Positions 14,509-22,648 are shown, numbered from the stretch's first letter. The stretch: 24,696 nt of DNA from Candidatus Woesearchaeota archaeon (GCA_007116295.1 SKIS01000047.1:1-24696), one strand, 5' to 3'. Translations and numbers: made by a program. The notes: generated from the letters alone by a model not told the origin.

Positions 14509-14747
14509 ACAAATATCAAAAAGAGTACCTTGGCAAAAAAATAGAAGTTGTCGAGGCTAAAAATCCTTCTTTGAAGGGTTTCAAAGGCAAAATCATAGGT
14601 GAAACAAAGTTTTCATTTAAGATAAAAACAAAGGAAAAACAAACCACAATCCTTAAGAAAACAAACGTTTTCCTCATTGACGAGGAAATAGTCGAAGGTT
14701 ACAAAATAACCAAGAGACCTGAAGAAAGGATTAAGATAAAGAGATAA
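14505..14747 (+). CDS. rnp1: Ribonuclease P protein component 1 (Rpp29/Pop4 homologue)
   Basis: Rnp1 is one of the archaeal RNase P proteins and helps the RNA subunit cleave tRNA 5' leaders. The 80-residue Sm-like barrel shows the family pattern: EYLGKKIEVVEAKNPSLKGF, then GKIIGETKFSFKIKT, KKTNVFLI and a basic C terminus. Archaeal Rpp29 is usually 90-130 residues, so this is a compact form that keeps only the barrel. It lies between aIF1 (4-nt overlap) and uS17, as in most archaea. Confidence 0.92.
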   Translation: MNKYQKEYLGKKIEVVEAKNPSLKGFKGKIIGETKFSFKIKTKEKQTTILKKTNVFLIDEEIVEGYKITKRPEERIKIKR

Positions 14748-14754
14748 CAAAAAA

Positions 14755-15018
14755 ATGGAAAAAAACATATCGAGAAGAGGAAGAACCTTCACAGGAAAGG
14801 TAATAAGAGCCAAAATGGCTAAAACAGTTACTGTGGAGTGGGAGAAATCTAAGTACATACCTAAGTATGAAAGATATGAAAAAAGAAAATCTCGAGTTAA
14901 GGCTCACAATCCTGAAAGCATAAATGCTAAGGAAGGTGACATAGTCGTGATTCAAGAAACAAGGCCTTTAAGCAAAACAAAGCACTTTATAGTAACACAA
15001 ATAGTAGAAGAAAAATGA
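14755..15018 (+). CDS. rps17: Small ribosomal subunit protein uS17
   Basis: uS17 is a primary 16S-binding OB-fold protein. The 87 residues start NISRRGRTFTGKVIRAKMAK and contain the archaeal insertion SKYIPKYERYEKRKSRVKAHNP around 31-52 and the motif GDIVVIQETRPLSKTKHFIV near 66-85. The archaeal form is often about 110 residues with an N-terminal extension; here that extension is short. The 3' end overlaps uL14 by 4 nt. Confidence 0.95.
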   Translation: MEKNISRRGRTFTGKVIRAKMAKTVTVEWEKSKYIPKYERYEKRKSRVKAHNPESINAKEGDIVVIQETRPLSKTKHFIVTQIVEEK

Positions 15019-15416
15019 AACCGATTAACGCAAAAATGACCAGAGGACTTCCTGTCGGAAGCAGAGTAGACACTTGTGATAATAGTGGCGCTAAAGTAGT
15101 TAAGATTTTTAGCGTTAAAGGTCATAAAACAGTAAAAGGTCAATTGCCTTCAGCAGGTATAGGAGACTTAGTTAAAGTGTCTGTAATAAAAGGAAGACCT
15201 GACATGAGAAAAACAGTTAATTGGGCTGTTGTAGTTAGACAAAAGAAATCCTTTAGAAGAGCTGACGGAACAAGAGTCAAGTTTGAAGACAACGCAGTAG
15301 TTGTGTTAAAAGATGAGAAAGGAAATCCTAAGGGAACTATCCTTAAAGGACCTGTAGCTAAAGAAGCATGCCAAAGATGGCCAGGAATAGCAAAAATAGC
15401 AAATATAATAGTGTGA
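15015..15416 (+). CDS. rpl14: Large ribosomal subunit protein uL14
   Basis: uL14 sits at the subunit interface and is the contact for anti-association factor aIF6. The 133 residues contain the hallmark VGSRVDTCDNSGAKVVKIFS near 15-34, the GDLVKVSVIKGRPDMRK strand and the archaeal C terminus GPVAKEACQRWPGIAKIANI. Length and motifs are normal. Confidence 0.96.
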   Translation: MKPINAKMTRGLPVGSRVDTCDNSGAKVVKIFSVKGHKTVKGQLPSAGIGDLVKVSVIKGRPDMRKTVNWAVVVRQKKSFRRADGTRVKFEDNAVVVLKDEKGNPKGTILKGPVAKEACQRWPGIAKIANIIV

Positions 15417-15423
15417 TAATAAA

Positions 15424-15810
15424 ATGAAATCAAAATTTTCAAAAACATGGATTGCAAGCGTTCAACCTAGAAAGCAACGCAAGTACAGAGCAAATGCTCC
15501 TTTACATTTAAAATCCAAATTTTTGTCTGTTAATTTAAACAAAGAATTAAGACAAAAATACGGGACCAGAAATATAAGAGTTAGAAAAGGAGATACTGTA
15601 AGAGTTATAAGAGGAGATCACAAAACTTTGGAAGGTAAAGTTGCGGATATAAACTTAAAAAAAGCTTTGGTTTATGTTGATGGAATTGAACATTCAAAGA
15701 GAGAAGGAGCTAAAAAAAGGATTCCCCTTCAGCCAAGCAATTTACAAATAGTTGATTTAGACATGTCAGATTCAAAAAGAAAACAAAAATTAGATTTAAA
15801 CAAGAAGTAA
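15424..15810 (+). CDS. rpl24: Large ribosomal subunit protein uL24
   Basis: uL24 starts large-subunit assembly and lies near the tunnel exit. The 128 residues begin with the archaeal segment KSKFSKTWIASVQPRKQRKY and the helix LHLKSKFLSVNLNKELRQKYG, followed by the KOW domain RKGDTVRVIRGDHKTLEGKV near 58-77. The lysine-rich end (DSKRKQKLDLNKK) is ordinary for the family. It stands 1 nt before eS4. Confidence 0.95.
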   Translation: MKSKFSKTWIASVQPRKQRKYRANAPLHLKSKFLSVNLNKELRQKYGTRNIRVRKGDTVRVIRGDHKTLEGKVADINLKKALVYVDGIEHSKREGAKKRIPLQPSNLQIVDLDMSDSKRKQKLDLNKK

Positions 15811-15811
15811 A

Positions 15812-16501
15812 ATGGTAAAAAATCACTTAAAAAGAATAATGATGCCCAAAACATGGAAAGTGGCTAGAAAAGTTAATACTTTCGTGTCCAGGCCTATGCC
15901 TGGAGCACACAAGTTAGAGTTAGCTGTTTCAATAAACACTTTCTTGAAAGAAATGACTGGGTTGACAAGAACAACTAAAGAGACTAAGTACTTATTAAAG
16001 TATGATGAGTTGCTCGTAAATGGAGCTAGAAGAAGAGACGAAAAACAGCAAGTTGGCTTTTTAGACATAGTTTCTCTTCCTAAACACAAAAAAGCATTCA
16101 TAATATCAATAAACAAAAAATCAAAGCTTATAGCTAAAGAAATAGATACAAAAGTATCACAAACAGTATTAAAAGTTACAGGTAAAACGGTTATTCCTGG
16201 AGGAAAAATCCAAATAAACACTGTTAACGGAGTAAACATTTTGGCAGGCAAAGAATCTAAAGATTACAAAATAGGAGATTCTTTATTATTTGATATATCC
16301 TCTAAGAAAATCAAAGAACACCTTCCAAGAAAAGAAGGAGCGGCAGTATTCATATTTACAGGTAAGCACGCAGGAAAAACTGGAGAACTAGTTAAAATAG
16401 ATTCAGGCGTTGCACAAATCAAAGCAGATAAAGAAACATTTGAAACTCACAAAGAATACGTAATTGTGATAGGAAAGAAAAAACCAGTGATTGACCTATG
16501 A
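15812..16501 (+). CDS. rps4e: Small ribosomal subunit protein eS4
   Basis: eS4 is found in archaea and eukaryotes only. The 229 residues contain the N-terminal NHLKRIMMPKTWKVARKVNT, the S4-like RNA-binding segment ELLVNGARRRDEKQQVGFLD near 68-87, the central S4e domain and a C-terminal KOW motif (KEGAAVFIFTGKHAGKTGEL near 174-193). The length is close to that of other archaeal forms. Its stop overlaps the uL5 start by 4 nt. Confidence 0.96.
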   Translation: MVKNHLKRIMMPKTWKVARKVNTFVSRPMPGAHKLELAVSINTFLKEMTGLTRTTKETKYLLKYDELLVNGARRRDEKQQVGFLDIVSLPKHKKAFIISINKKSKLIAKEIDTKVSQTVLKVTGKTVIPGGKIQINTVNGVNILAGKESKDYKIGDSLLFDISSKKIKEHLPRKEGAAVFIFTGKHAGKTGELVKIDSGVAQIKADKETFETHKEYVIVIGKKKPVIDL

Positions 16502-17019
16502 AAAACACTAAAATGAAAGAAATAAGAATTGAAAAAGTAACCCTAAATGTGGGTGCTGGTAAAGATCAGAAAGTCTTAGAAAAAGGTGTTAAACTACTTA
16601 AAAATATAACTGGAATAGAGCCTGTCAAAACTATTACTTACAAAAGAATTCAAGGCTGGGGTTTAAGACCAGGTCTTCCTATAGGTTGTAAAATAACACT
16701 TAGAGGAAAGGAAGCTCATAAAATGGTTGAAAGAATAGTTTATGCTAAGGACGATGTGTTTAAGGAAAGCTTTTTTGACGATAACGGAAACATAAGCATA
16801 GGCATATCAGAATACGTTGACTTAAAAGACGCAAAATACGATGTTGACATAGGTATGATGGGTCTGCAAGCAAACATAACACTTATGAGACCTGGTAAAA
16901 GAGTGTCCACTAGAAAATCCAGACCTGGTAAAATAGGCAAATCTCATAAAATTACTAAGGAAGAAGCAATAAATTTCATGAAAGAAAACTTTAAAGTAAA
17001 AATCGGTGATCAACAATGA
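16498..17019 (+). CDS. rpl5: Large ribosomal subunit protein uL5
   Basis: uL5 binds 5S rRNA in the central protuberance and contacts P-site tRNA. The 173 residues show EKVTLNVGAGKDQKVLEKGV near the start, the RIQGWGLRPGLPIGCKITLR motif near 50-69, and the archaeal GMMGLQANITLMRPGKRV region. ATG 16498 overlaps the eS4 stop; the internal ATG at 16513 (KEIRIEKV) is an alternative start, five residues later. Confidence 0.95.
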   Translation: MKNTKMKEIRIEKVTLNVGAGKDQKVLEKGVKLLKNITGIEPVKTITYKRIQGWGLRPGLPIGCKITLRGKEAHKMVERIVYAKDDVFKESFFDDNGNISIGISEYVDLKDAKYDVDIGMMGLQANITLMRPGKRVSTRKSRPGKIGKSHKITKEEAINFMKENFKVKIGDQQ

Positions 17020-17246
17020 CTACTTCACATCATAGCAAAGTATTGAAACAAATAAAAGATAAGCCTGGTAAGTACCAAAAATACTTGAAACACAACACTC
17101 CAAAGAAAAGAAAGCATGGAAAAGGAAAGCACACATGTGATTTATGCGGAAGCACAAGTGGAGTAATAAGAAAATATGGTATGAAGATATGCAGACAATG
17201 TTTTAGAGATAACGCAACAAATTTAGGCTTTAAAAAATATTCATGA
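17016..17246 (+). CDS. rps14: Small ribosomal subunit protein uS14 (zinc form, N-terminally extended)
   Basis: uS14 lies in the head of the small subunit. The zinc site is intact: Cys41, Cys44, Cys59 and Cys62 in CDLCGSTSGVIRKYGMKICRQC-like order, followed by RDNATNLGFKKYS. Most archaeal uS14 proteins are 50-57 residues; this one is 76 because of a basic N-terminal stretch of about 35 residues (KQIKDKPGKYQKYLKHNTPK region). The start ATG overlaps the uL5 stop by 4 nt and no later ATG precedes the zinc motif, so the extension is real. Confidence 0.95.
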   Translation: MTTSHHSKVLKQIKDKPGKYQKYLKHNTPKKRKHGKGKHTCDLCGSTSGVIRKYGMKICRQCFRDNATNLGFKKYS

Positions 17247-17255
17247 GGTAACAAA

Positions 17256-17639
17256 ATGACATTAAACGATCCTTTATCAAACGTACTATCGCACATCGAC
17301 CATTATGAAAGGTTAGGTCATAAGTTAGTTCATGCTAAAAATAATAGTAAACTAATAAGAGAAGTCCTTAACATAATGCAAGAAGAAGGATACATAGGAG
17401 GATACGAGCAAAAAGAAGACAGAACTTTAAACATAAATTTGCTTGGAAACCTAAACAAATGTGGAGTTATAAAGCCAAGGTTTAGAATATCTTTAAAAGA
17501 TTTCGAGAAATACGAAAAAAGATATCTTCCAGCTAAAGACTTCGGAATACTAATAATATCAACAAGTAAGGGATTAATGACGCATATTGAAGCAAAACAA
17601 AAAAGACTAGGAGGAACTTTGATAAGTTACGCATATTAA
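17256..17639 (+). CDS. rps8: Small ribosomal subunit protein uS8
   Basis: uS8 binds the central domain of 16S rRNA (helix 21) and in bacteria represses the spc operon. The 127 residues start with NDPLSNVLSHIDHYERLGHK and contain the EVLNIMQEEGYIGGYE helix and the C-terminal core GILIISTSKGLMTHIEAKQK near 95-114. A Shine-Dalgarno GAGGT at 17245-17249, 6 nt before the ATG, fixes the start. Whether archaeal uS8 regulates translation here is not visible. Confidence 0.95.
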   Translation: MTLNDPLSNVLSHIDHYERLGHKLVHAKNNSKLIREVLNIMQEEGYIGGYEQKEDRTLNINLLGNLNKCGVIKPRFRISLKDFEKYEKRYLPAKDFGILIISTSKGLMTHIEAKQKRLGGTLISYAY

Positions 17640-17640
17640 A

Positions 17641-18183
17641 ATGAGCAGTGGTTTAGAAGTAATAATAGAATTAGGAGAAGGCGTTAAGGCTCAGTTAGAA
17701 AATAGAGAGCTTACCGTTACAGGACCTAAAGGCGAAATTAAAAGAAAAATAATAGAGCCTGCTATAAACTTTAATATAACCTCTGAACACATAAAAATAT
17801 CAACTAAGAAAGATTCAAAGAGTCAAAAGAAAGCTTTAAACACTTTAACAGCTCACCTAAACAACTTAGTTAAAGGAGTTAAAGAAGAATACGTTTACAA
17901 ATTAAAAATATGCTCAGGACATTTCCCTATGAATGTAAGTGTTAAAGGAGATGTGTTTGAAATAAAGAACTTTATAGGAGAAAAAGTTCCAAGAACATTA
18001 AAAATTATGAGTGGCGCACAAGTCAACATCCAAGGAGAAATAATTGAAGTTAAGAGTATAAACAAAGAAGTGGCAGGACAAGTCGCTGCTTCAATAGAAA
18101 AATTAACTCGAAGACCTAACTTTGATAAAAGAATATTCCAAGATGGTATTTACATAATTGAGAAAGATGGGAGAGTATTGTGA
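17641..18183 (+). CDS. rpl6: Large ribosomal subunit protein uL6
   Basis: uL6 lies near the factor-binding site by the sarcin-ricin loop. The 180 residues fold as two repeated alpha/beta domains: the first from ELTVTGPKGEIKRKI near 28, the second from ICSGHFPMNVSVKGDVFEIK near 103, with FIGEKVPRTLKIM typical of archaeal/eukaryotic L6. The C terminus KRIFQDGIYIIEKDGRVL is conserved. Only 5 nt separate its stop from the ATG of eL32. Confidence 0.96.
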   Translation: MSSGLEVIIELGEGVKAQLENRELTVTGPKGEIKRKIIEPAINFNITSEHIKISTKKDSKSQKKALNTLTAHLNNLVKGVKEEYVYKLKICSGHFPMNVSVKGDVFEIKNFIGEKVPRTLKIMSGAQVNIQGEIIEVKSINKEVAGQVAASIEKLTRRPNFDKRIFQDGIYIIEKDGRVL

Positions 18184-18188
18184 TTAAG

Positions 18189-18710
18189 ATGAAATTCCTA
18201 AGAAAAGATAGTAATAAGAAAAAAAGATTGAATAAAGGTTACAGAAGACCTAAAGGACTTCATAATAAGATGAGGCTTGAAAAGAAAGGCCACTCTTCAA
18301 AAATTAAACCTGGCTTTGGTAGAGATAATAAAGAAAAAAATACTTGGAAAGGATTAAAAATAGTCTTCGTGGAAAAATTAGAAGACTTAAAAGGTTTAGA
18401 TCCAAAAAAACATTCAGTTAACATAAAAAAGATTTCAAAGAAATCAAAAGTAGAAATAGTAAAAGAAGCTAAGAAAAAAGGATTTGTGTTTGTAAACCTT
18501 AATGCTGAAGCTTATTTGAAAAGTGTAGAAGAGCTACTTAAACAAAAGTCTTCAAAAACAAAAAAACAAAAGGATCAACCTAAAGAAGAAAAAGAAGAAT
18601 CAAAGAAAAAAGAATCTGATTCCGAAAAGAAAGAACCAAAAGTAGATCCTGAAGAAAAGAAAAAGCAGGAAAAGAAAAAGCAAGAAGAAATAATTACAAA
18701 AGGTAGATAA
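18189..18710 (+). CDS. rpl32e: Large ribosomal subunit protein eL32 with charged C-terminal extension
   Basis: eL32 is an archaeal/eukaryotic protein. The core is recognised from KFLRKDSNKKKRLNKGYRRP and KGLHNKMRLEKKGHSSKIKP, then LEDLKGLDPKKHSVNI and the KVEIVKEAKKKGFVFVNLNA end region. It lacks the 15-20 residues that precede the FLR motif in many archaea and has a Lys/Glu-rich extension of about 55 residues after the core. I place the start at ATG 18189; a GTG at 18180 overlapping the uL6 stop (GTGA) would add three residues and has a GGGAG upstream at about the right distance. Confidence 0.9.
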   Translation: MKFLRKDSNKKKRLNKGYRRPKGLHNKMRLEKKGHSSKIKPGFGRDNKEKNTWKGLKIVFVEKLEDLKGLDPKKHSVNIKKISKKSKVEIVKEAKKKGFVFVNLNAEAYLKSVEELLKQKSSKTKKQKDQPKEEKEESKKKESDSEKKEPKVDPEEKKKQEKKKQEEIITKGR

Positions 18711-18712
18711 CG

Positions 18713-19165
18713 ATGAAAACTCAAAAAACTTTAGCTGCAAAAATCTTGAAAACAAGTCCTAAAAAAATCAAGTTCAAAAATGATAGGCTTGCAGAAGTAA
18801 AAGAAGCTATTACTAAACAAGATATAAGAGAGCTAATAGAGGATGAAGCAATAGTAAAACTTCCCGATAAAGGAATTTCAAGAGCTAGAGCTAATAAAAT
18901 AAAAACTCAAAAAGCAAAGGGCTTAAGAAAAGGTCTGGGTTCCAGAAAGGGAAAGAAAACAGCAAGACTTCCTAGAAAAAAGGCTTGGATGAATAAAATA
19001 AGAGCTCAAAGAGTTTTATTAAAAGAATTAAAAGAAAATAATAAGATTTCAAATGAAACTTTCAGAAAACTATATTTAAGAAGTAAAGGAGGTTTCTTTA
19101 GAAGTAAGAGACACATCAAAATTTACCTCCAAGACAATAATTTAATATTGAGTGATAAGAAATGA
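18713..19165 (+). CDS. rpl19e: Large ribosomal subunit protein eL19
   Basis: eL19 is an all-helical archaeal/eukaryotic protein that forms a bridge to the small subunit. The 150 residues show the family features in order: AAKILKTSPKKIKFKNDRL, ITKQDIRELIEDEAIVKLPD, the RNA-binding segment SRARANKIKTQKAKGLRKGL and then GSRKGKKTARLPRKKAWMNK, followed by IRAQRVLLKELKENNKI. The length is normal. Its stop overlaps the uL18 start by 4 nt. Confidence 0.96.
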   Translation: MKTQKTLAAKILKTSPKKIKFKNDRLAEVKEAITKQDIRELIEDEAIVKLPDKGISRARANKIKTQKAKGLRKGLGSRKGKKTARLPRKKAWMNKIRAQRVLLKELKENNKISNETFRKLYLRSKGGFFRSKRHIKIYLQDNNLILSDKK

Positions 19166-19656
19166 GAGCAAAATACACAGTCAAACATAGAAGAAAAAGA
19201 GAAGGTAGAACTAACTACAAGAAAAGGTTAGGATTACTTAAATCTAAACAAACAAGACTAGTAATTAGGAAATCAAATACTAAAATAATATTTCAATTCA
19301 TAGAATACTCTCCTGATGGAGACAAGGTATTATTCACATACAATAGCTCAGCTCTTAAAGATCAAGGTTGGAATCATTCCTACAAATCTTTACCCGCTGC
19401 TTATCTATCAGGATTAGTAGTTGGCCAAAAAGCACTAGATAAAAAAATCAAAACAGCAATACTAGATATTGGTTTGCAATCTCCTAAAAAAGGAGGAAGA
19501 ATATACAGTGCTTTAAAAGGAGTTATTGATGCAGGAGTCAAAATTCCTTCTGATGAATCAATTTTTCCTGATGAAGAAAGATTAAGTGGAAAGCACATAC
19601 AAGATGAGTCAGTAAATAAAGACTTTGAAAAACTAAAACAAAAAATTATGAAGTGA
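19162..19656 (+). CDS. rpl18: Large ribosomal subunit protein uL18
   Basis: uL18 binds 5S rRNA together with uL5. The 164 residues start with the basic segment KYTVKHRRKREGRTNYKKRL, then RLVIRKSNTKIIFQFIEYSP, SLPAAYLSGLVVGQKAL, the ILDIGLQSPKKGGRIYSALK motif and a DAGVKIPSDESIFPDEERLS end that matches archaeal L18. It sits between eL19 (4-nt overlap) and uS5. Confidence 0.96.
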   Translation: MRAKYTVKHRRKREGRTNYKKRLGLLKSKQTRLVIRKSNTKIIFQFIEYSPDGDKVLFTYNSSALKDQGWNHSYKSLPAAYLSGLVVGQKALDKKIKTAILDIGLQSPKKGGRIYSALKGVIDAGVKIPSDESIFPDEERLSGKHIQDESVNKDFEKLKQKIMK

Positions 19657-19661
19657 TTATT

Positions 19662-20465
19662 ATGCCAAAAATATCAAAAAAACAAAAGGTTAAAGAAAAA
19701 AAAGAAGAAGTCCAGGAAGAAGTAGATGTAATCGAACCTTTGGACGAAGAAGCGCCTTTAGAGATGACTATACCTGAGGATTGGACTCCAAAAACTGAAC
19801 TTGGAAAAAGAATAGTTGCAGGAGAAGTCACTGATATAAATTACGTTTTAGATAATGGTTACAAAATATTAGAACCTCAAATAACAGACTCATTACTTAA
19901 CTTAGAGTCAGATCTTTTACTTGTAGGTCAAGCAAAAGGTAAGTTTGGAGGAGGTCAAAGAAGAGTATTTAGACAAACTCAGAAAAAGACTCGTGAAGGA
20001 AACAAACCTAAGTTTACAACAGTTGCTGTTGTAGGAAATAAAGATGGATACGTAGGTATTGGCTTAGGTAAAAGCAAAGAAACAGTTCCTGCTAGAGAAA
20101 AAGCAGTAAGAAATGCTAAACTTAACATTTTCAAAATAGCAAGAGGCTCTGGAAGTTGGGAATCTGATTCTAAAGATCCTACTAGTATTCCTTATGCAGT
20201 AACAGGAAAATGTGGTTCTGTAGAAATAACATTGATGCCTGCGCCAAAAGGTAAAGGTCTTTGTGTTGAAAAAGAATGTCAAAAGATTTTAGCTTTGGCA
20301 GGAATAAAAGATGTTTGGTCTAAAACTCAAGGTCAAACCAAAAACAAAATCAATTTAATAACTGCGTGTGAAAGAGCGCTTAGAAAATTAGTTTCGACTA
20401 AGATGAGGGCTAAAGATACGCAAACAGTTTCATATCAAGAAGGCGCGGAGAAAATCGTACAATGA
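19662..20465 (+). CDS. rps5: Small ribosomal subunit protein uS5
   Basis: uS5 lines the mRNA entry and affects decoding accuracy. The S5 double-stranded-RNA-binding-like domain includes TTVAVVGNKDGYVGIGLGKS around 119-138, and the C-terminal domain includes GKCGSVEITLMPAPKGKGLC. About 50 residues at the N terminus are Lys/Glu-rich and then acidic (KEKKEEVQEEVDVIEPLDEE), beyond the usual archaeal start. ATG 19662 is chosen; GTG 19653, overlapping the uL18 stop as GTGA, would add three residues, the same arrangement as at uL6/eL32. The stop overlaps uL30 by 4 nt. Confidence 0.94.
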   Translation: MPKISKKQKVKEKKEEVQEEVDVIEPLDEEAPLEMTIPEDWTPKTELGKRIVAGEVTDINYVLDNGYKILEPQITDSLLNLESDLLLVGQAKGKFGGGQRRVFRQTQKKTREGNKPKFTTVAVVGNKDGYVGIGLGKSKETVPAREKAVRNAKLNIFKIARGSGSWESDSKDPTSIPYAVTGKCGSVEITLMPAPKGKGLCVEKECQKILALAGIKDVWSKTQGQTKNKINLITACERALRKLVSTKMRAKDTQTVSYQEGAEKIVQ

Positions 20466-20809
20466 CTAAAAAAATAGCAGTTATACTTATAAGAGGACTT
20501 GTAGGGGCAAGACAAGAAGTGAAAGACACTTTGAAAATGCTTAACTTACAAAAGAAAAACACTTTAGCATTAGTAGATGACACACCTGTTTATCAAGGTA
20601 TGTTAAAGAAAGTTCAAAATTATGTTACTTACGGCCCTGTTTCTGAAGAAACAATAAAGGCTTTGAAAGAAAAGAAAAAAGGAAAATACTATCCTTTACA
20701 TCCTCCAAGAGGAGGCTTTGAAAGAAAAGGCATAAAAGTACTTCATAGTAATGGGGGAGCTTTAGGACCTAGAGAAGAAATGGATTCATTAATCCAAAAA
20801 ATGATTTAG
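20462..20809 (+). CDS. rpl30: Large ribosomal subunit protein uL30 (short form)
   Basis: uL30 in archaea is normally about 150 residues, the bacterial-like core plus a C-terminal domain. This copy has 115: KIAVILIRGLVGARQEVKDT begins the core, then LQKKNTLALVDDTPVYQGML and KKVQNYVTYGPVSEETIKAL, followed by the LHPPRGGFERKGIKVLHSNG region (archaeal FRLHPPRGGF motif) and a short end. Some internal helical sequence is therefore missing. uL30 is one of the proteins that small-genome lineages tend to lose or trim. Confidence 0.92.
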   Translation: MTKKIAVILIRGLVGARQEVKDTLKMLNLQKKNTLALVDDTPVYQGMLKKVQNYVTYGPVSEETIKALKEKKKGKYYPLHPPRGGFERKGIKVLHSNGGALGPREEMDSLIQKMI

Positions 20810-20821
20810 AGGAAAATTAAG

Positions 20822-21268
20822 ATGACTCATAAAAGAAAAAAGAATTCCAGAACGAGAGGAAGCAAAACTCATGGTGGCGGCGCTATGAAAAAGAGAAGAG
20901 GCGCTGGTAACAGAGGAGGCAGAGGTAATGCTGGCTCTGGTAAAAGAGGAGATGCTAAAAAACCTAAGTTTTGGAAGAACAAAAAGTATTTTGGGAAATT
21001 TGGATTTTCATCTATAAATAAAAAAGAAGTTAATACAATTAACTTAACCCATCTTTCAGACGTCTTAGATTCACTTACAAAAAAAGAAAAAGCAGTGAAA
21101 TCAAAAGACATGTACAAGGTAGATTTAAAGGATATAAAAGTGCACAAACTTTTAGGTTCTGGATCTTTAAACAAGAAAGTGGAAATTACTGCTCAACAAG
21201 CTTCTAAAAAAGCAATAGAAAAAGTTGAGAAAGCAGGAGGAAAAGTTATTCTTCCTAATCAAGATTAA
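20822..21268 (+). CDS. rpl15: Large ribosomal subunit protein uL15
   Basis: uL15 is a large-subunit assembly protein with a long glycine- and arginine-rich N terminus threading through 23S rRNA. The 148 residues begin KRKKNSRTRGSKTHGGGAMK and RRGAGNRGGRGNAGSGKRGD, then FWKNKKYFGKFGFSSINKKE typical of archaeal L15, then the globular KVHKLLGSGSLNKKVEITAQ end. A GAGG at 20809-20812 precedes the start. SecY follows after 2 nt. Confidence 0.95.
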   Translation: MTHKRKKNSRTRGSKTHGGGAMKKRRGAGNRGGRGNAGSGKRGDAKKPKFWKNKKYFGKFGFSSINKKEVNTINLTHLSDVLDSLTKKEKAVKSKDMYKVDLKDIKVHKLLGSGSLNKKVEITAQQASKKAIEKVEKAGGKVILPNQD

Positions 21269-21270
21269 AA

Positions 21271-22647
21271 ATGGAAGTCTTAGATAAAATAATATCTTAT
21301 TTACCAGAGGTAACTCCTCCCCAAGAAAAAAAGAGGAGCTTCAAGCAAAAGCTTAGGTGGACAGGTATAATTTTAGCTCTTTACTTCATATTAGCTCTAA
21401 TACCTCTTTATGGTATGGCGGAAAACGCTTTAGAACAATTCGCATTTTTAAGTACTATTTTAGGAGCTAGTTTTGGTTCTTTGATTAGTTTAGGTATTGG
21501 TCCTATCGTAACCGCGAGTATAGTCTTGCAGCTTCTTAACGGTTCAGGTATAGTTAACTTTGATTTAACTAAACAAGAAGGAAAAAGAAGATTCCAAGGA
21601 GTTCAAAAGATCTTGGCTGTGTTTTTTACAGTTGTTGAGGCTTTCATATTCGTTTTATTAGGAGGGTTTGTTCCAGAAGTAGGAATATCTCCCTTAGTAC
21701 TGGTAGGTCAACTAACTCTTGGTGGTATATTCATAATACTCATGGATGAGATGGCCAGTAAGTATGGTTTTGGTTCTGGGGTAAGTTTATTTATTGCAGC
21801 AGGAGTTAGCGTAGAAATCTTTGTTCAATTATTAAACCCGTTCCCAAGTCCTTTAAATCCTGAAATAGCTACTGGTGCGATTCCTGTCATCATACAGAGT
21901 CTTCTAAGCGCGACTCCTGATAGTTTACAATTGGCTTCTATTGAGATAGCTAAAGTAGTTGCGACAGTCGTAATATTTTTCATAGTTGTTTATGCTCAAG
22001 CAATGAAAGTAGAGATACCTTTAACGTTTGGTAGAGTGAAGGGTTATGGAGTAAGATGGCCTTTAAACTTCCTTTACAGCAACGTTATTCCTATAATTTT
22101 AGTTGCTGCTTTGCTTGCAAATCTTCAACTACTCGCTAGATTATTTGAAAATTGGGGGTATCCTCTATTAGGGACTTTCTCTGATGCTGTGCCGGCGAGC
22201 GGTTTCGTTTTATGGATTAGTCCTCCTGCTATTTTAACTGAGTTAATAGTTGGGAGTTTCACAGCATTTATGGCGCTTCAAAGCTTAACTTACGTTATAG
22301 TTTATACAATAGGTGCAACTGTGTTTAGCGTGTTCTGGGTTCAAACAAGCGGGTTGGACGCATCAAGTCAGGCTAAGCAAATGGTTAGTTCAGGGTTGCA
22401 AATACCAGGGTTTAGAAGAGACAAGAGAGTCTTAGAAAGACTTTTAGACAGATATATTGGTCCCTTGGCGATACTTGGAGGTATAGCTATTGGTTTACTT
22501 GCTAGCACAGCTGACTTAGTCGGCGCGATAGGTACGGGTACAGGGTTATTACTTACAGTTATGATTATTTACAAGTTATATGAAGATATAGCTAAGCAAC
22601 ACGCTTATGATATGAATCCTGCTCTAAGGAAATTCATAAAGGTATAA
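21271..22647 (+). CDS. secY: SecY, protein translocase pore subunit (Sec61 alpha homologue)
   Basis: SecY forms the channel through which proteins cross or enter the cytoplasmic membrane. The 458 residues have ten hydrophobic helices; helix 1 (WTGIILALYFILALIPLYGM) is followed by a plug-like segment, and the ISLGIGPIVTASIVLQLLNG, LMDEMASKYGFGSGVSLFIA and RVKGYGVRWPLNFLYSNVIP motifs are typical of archaeal SecY. SecY directly after uL15 is the standard arrangement. The adk gene that often follows in archaea is absent; a DUF106 protein begins 1 nt later. Confidence 0.97.
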   Translation: MEVLDKIISYLPEVTPPQEKKRSFKQKLRWTGIILALYFILALIPLYGMAENALEQFAFLSTILGASFGSLISLGIGPIVTASIVLQLLNGSGIVNFDLTKQEGKRRFQGVQKILAVFFTVVEAFIFVLLGGFVPEVGISPLVLVGQLTLGGIFIILMDEMASKYGFGSGVSLFIAAGVSVEIFVQLLNPFPSPLNPEIATGAIPVIIQSLLSATPDSLQLASIEIAKVVATVVIFFIVVYAQAMKVEIPLTFGRVKGYGVRWPLNFLYSNVIPIILVAALLANLQLLARLFENWGYPLLGTFSDAVPASGFVLWISPPAILTELIVGSFTAFMALQSLTYVIVYTIGATVFSVFWVQTSGLDASSQAKQMVSSGLQIPGFRRDKRVLERLLDRYIGPLAILGGIAIGLLASTADLVGAIGTGTGLLLTVMIIYKLYEDIAKQHAYDMNPALRKFIKV

Positions 22648-22648
22648 A

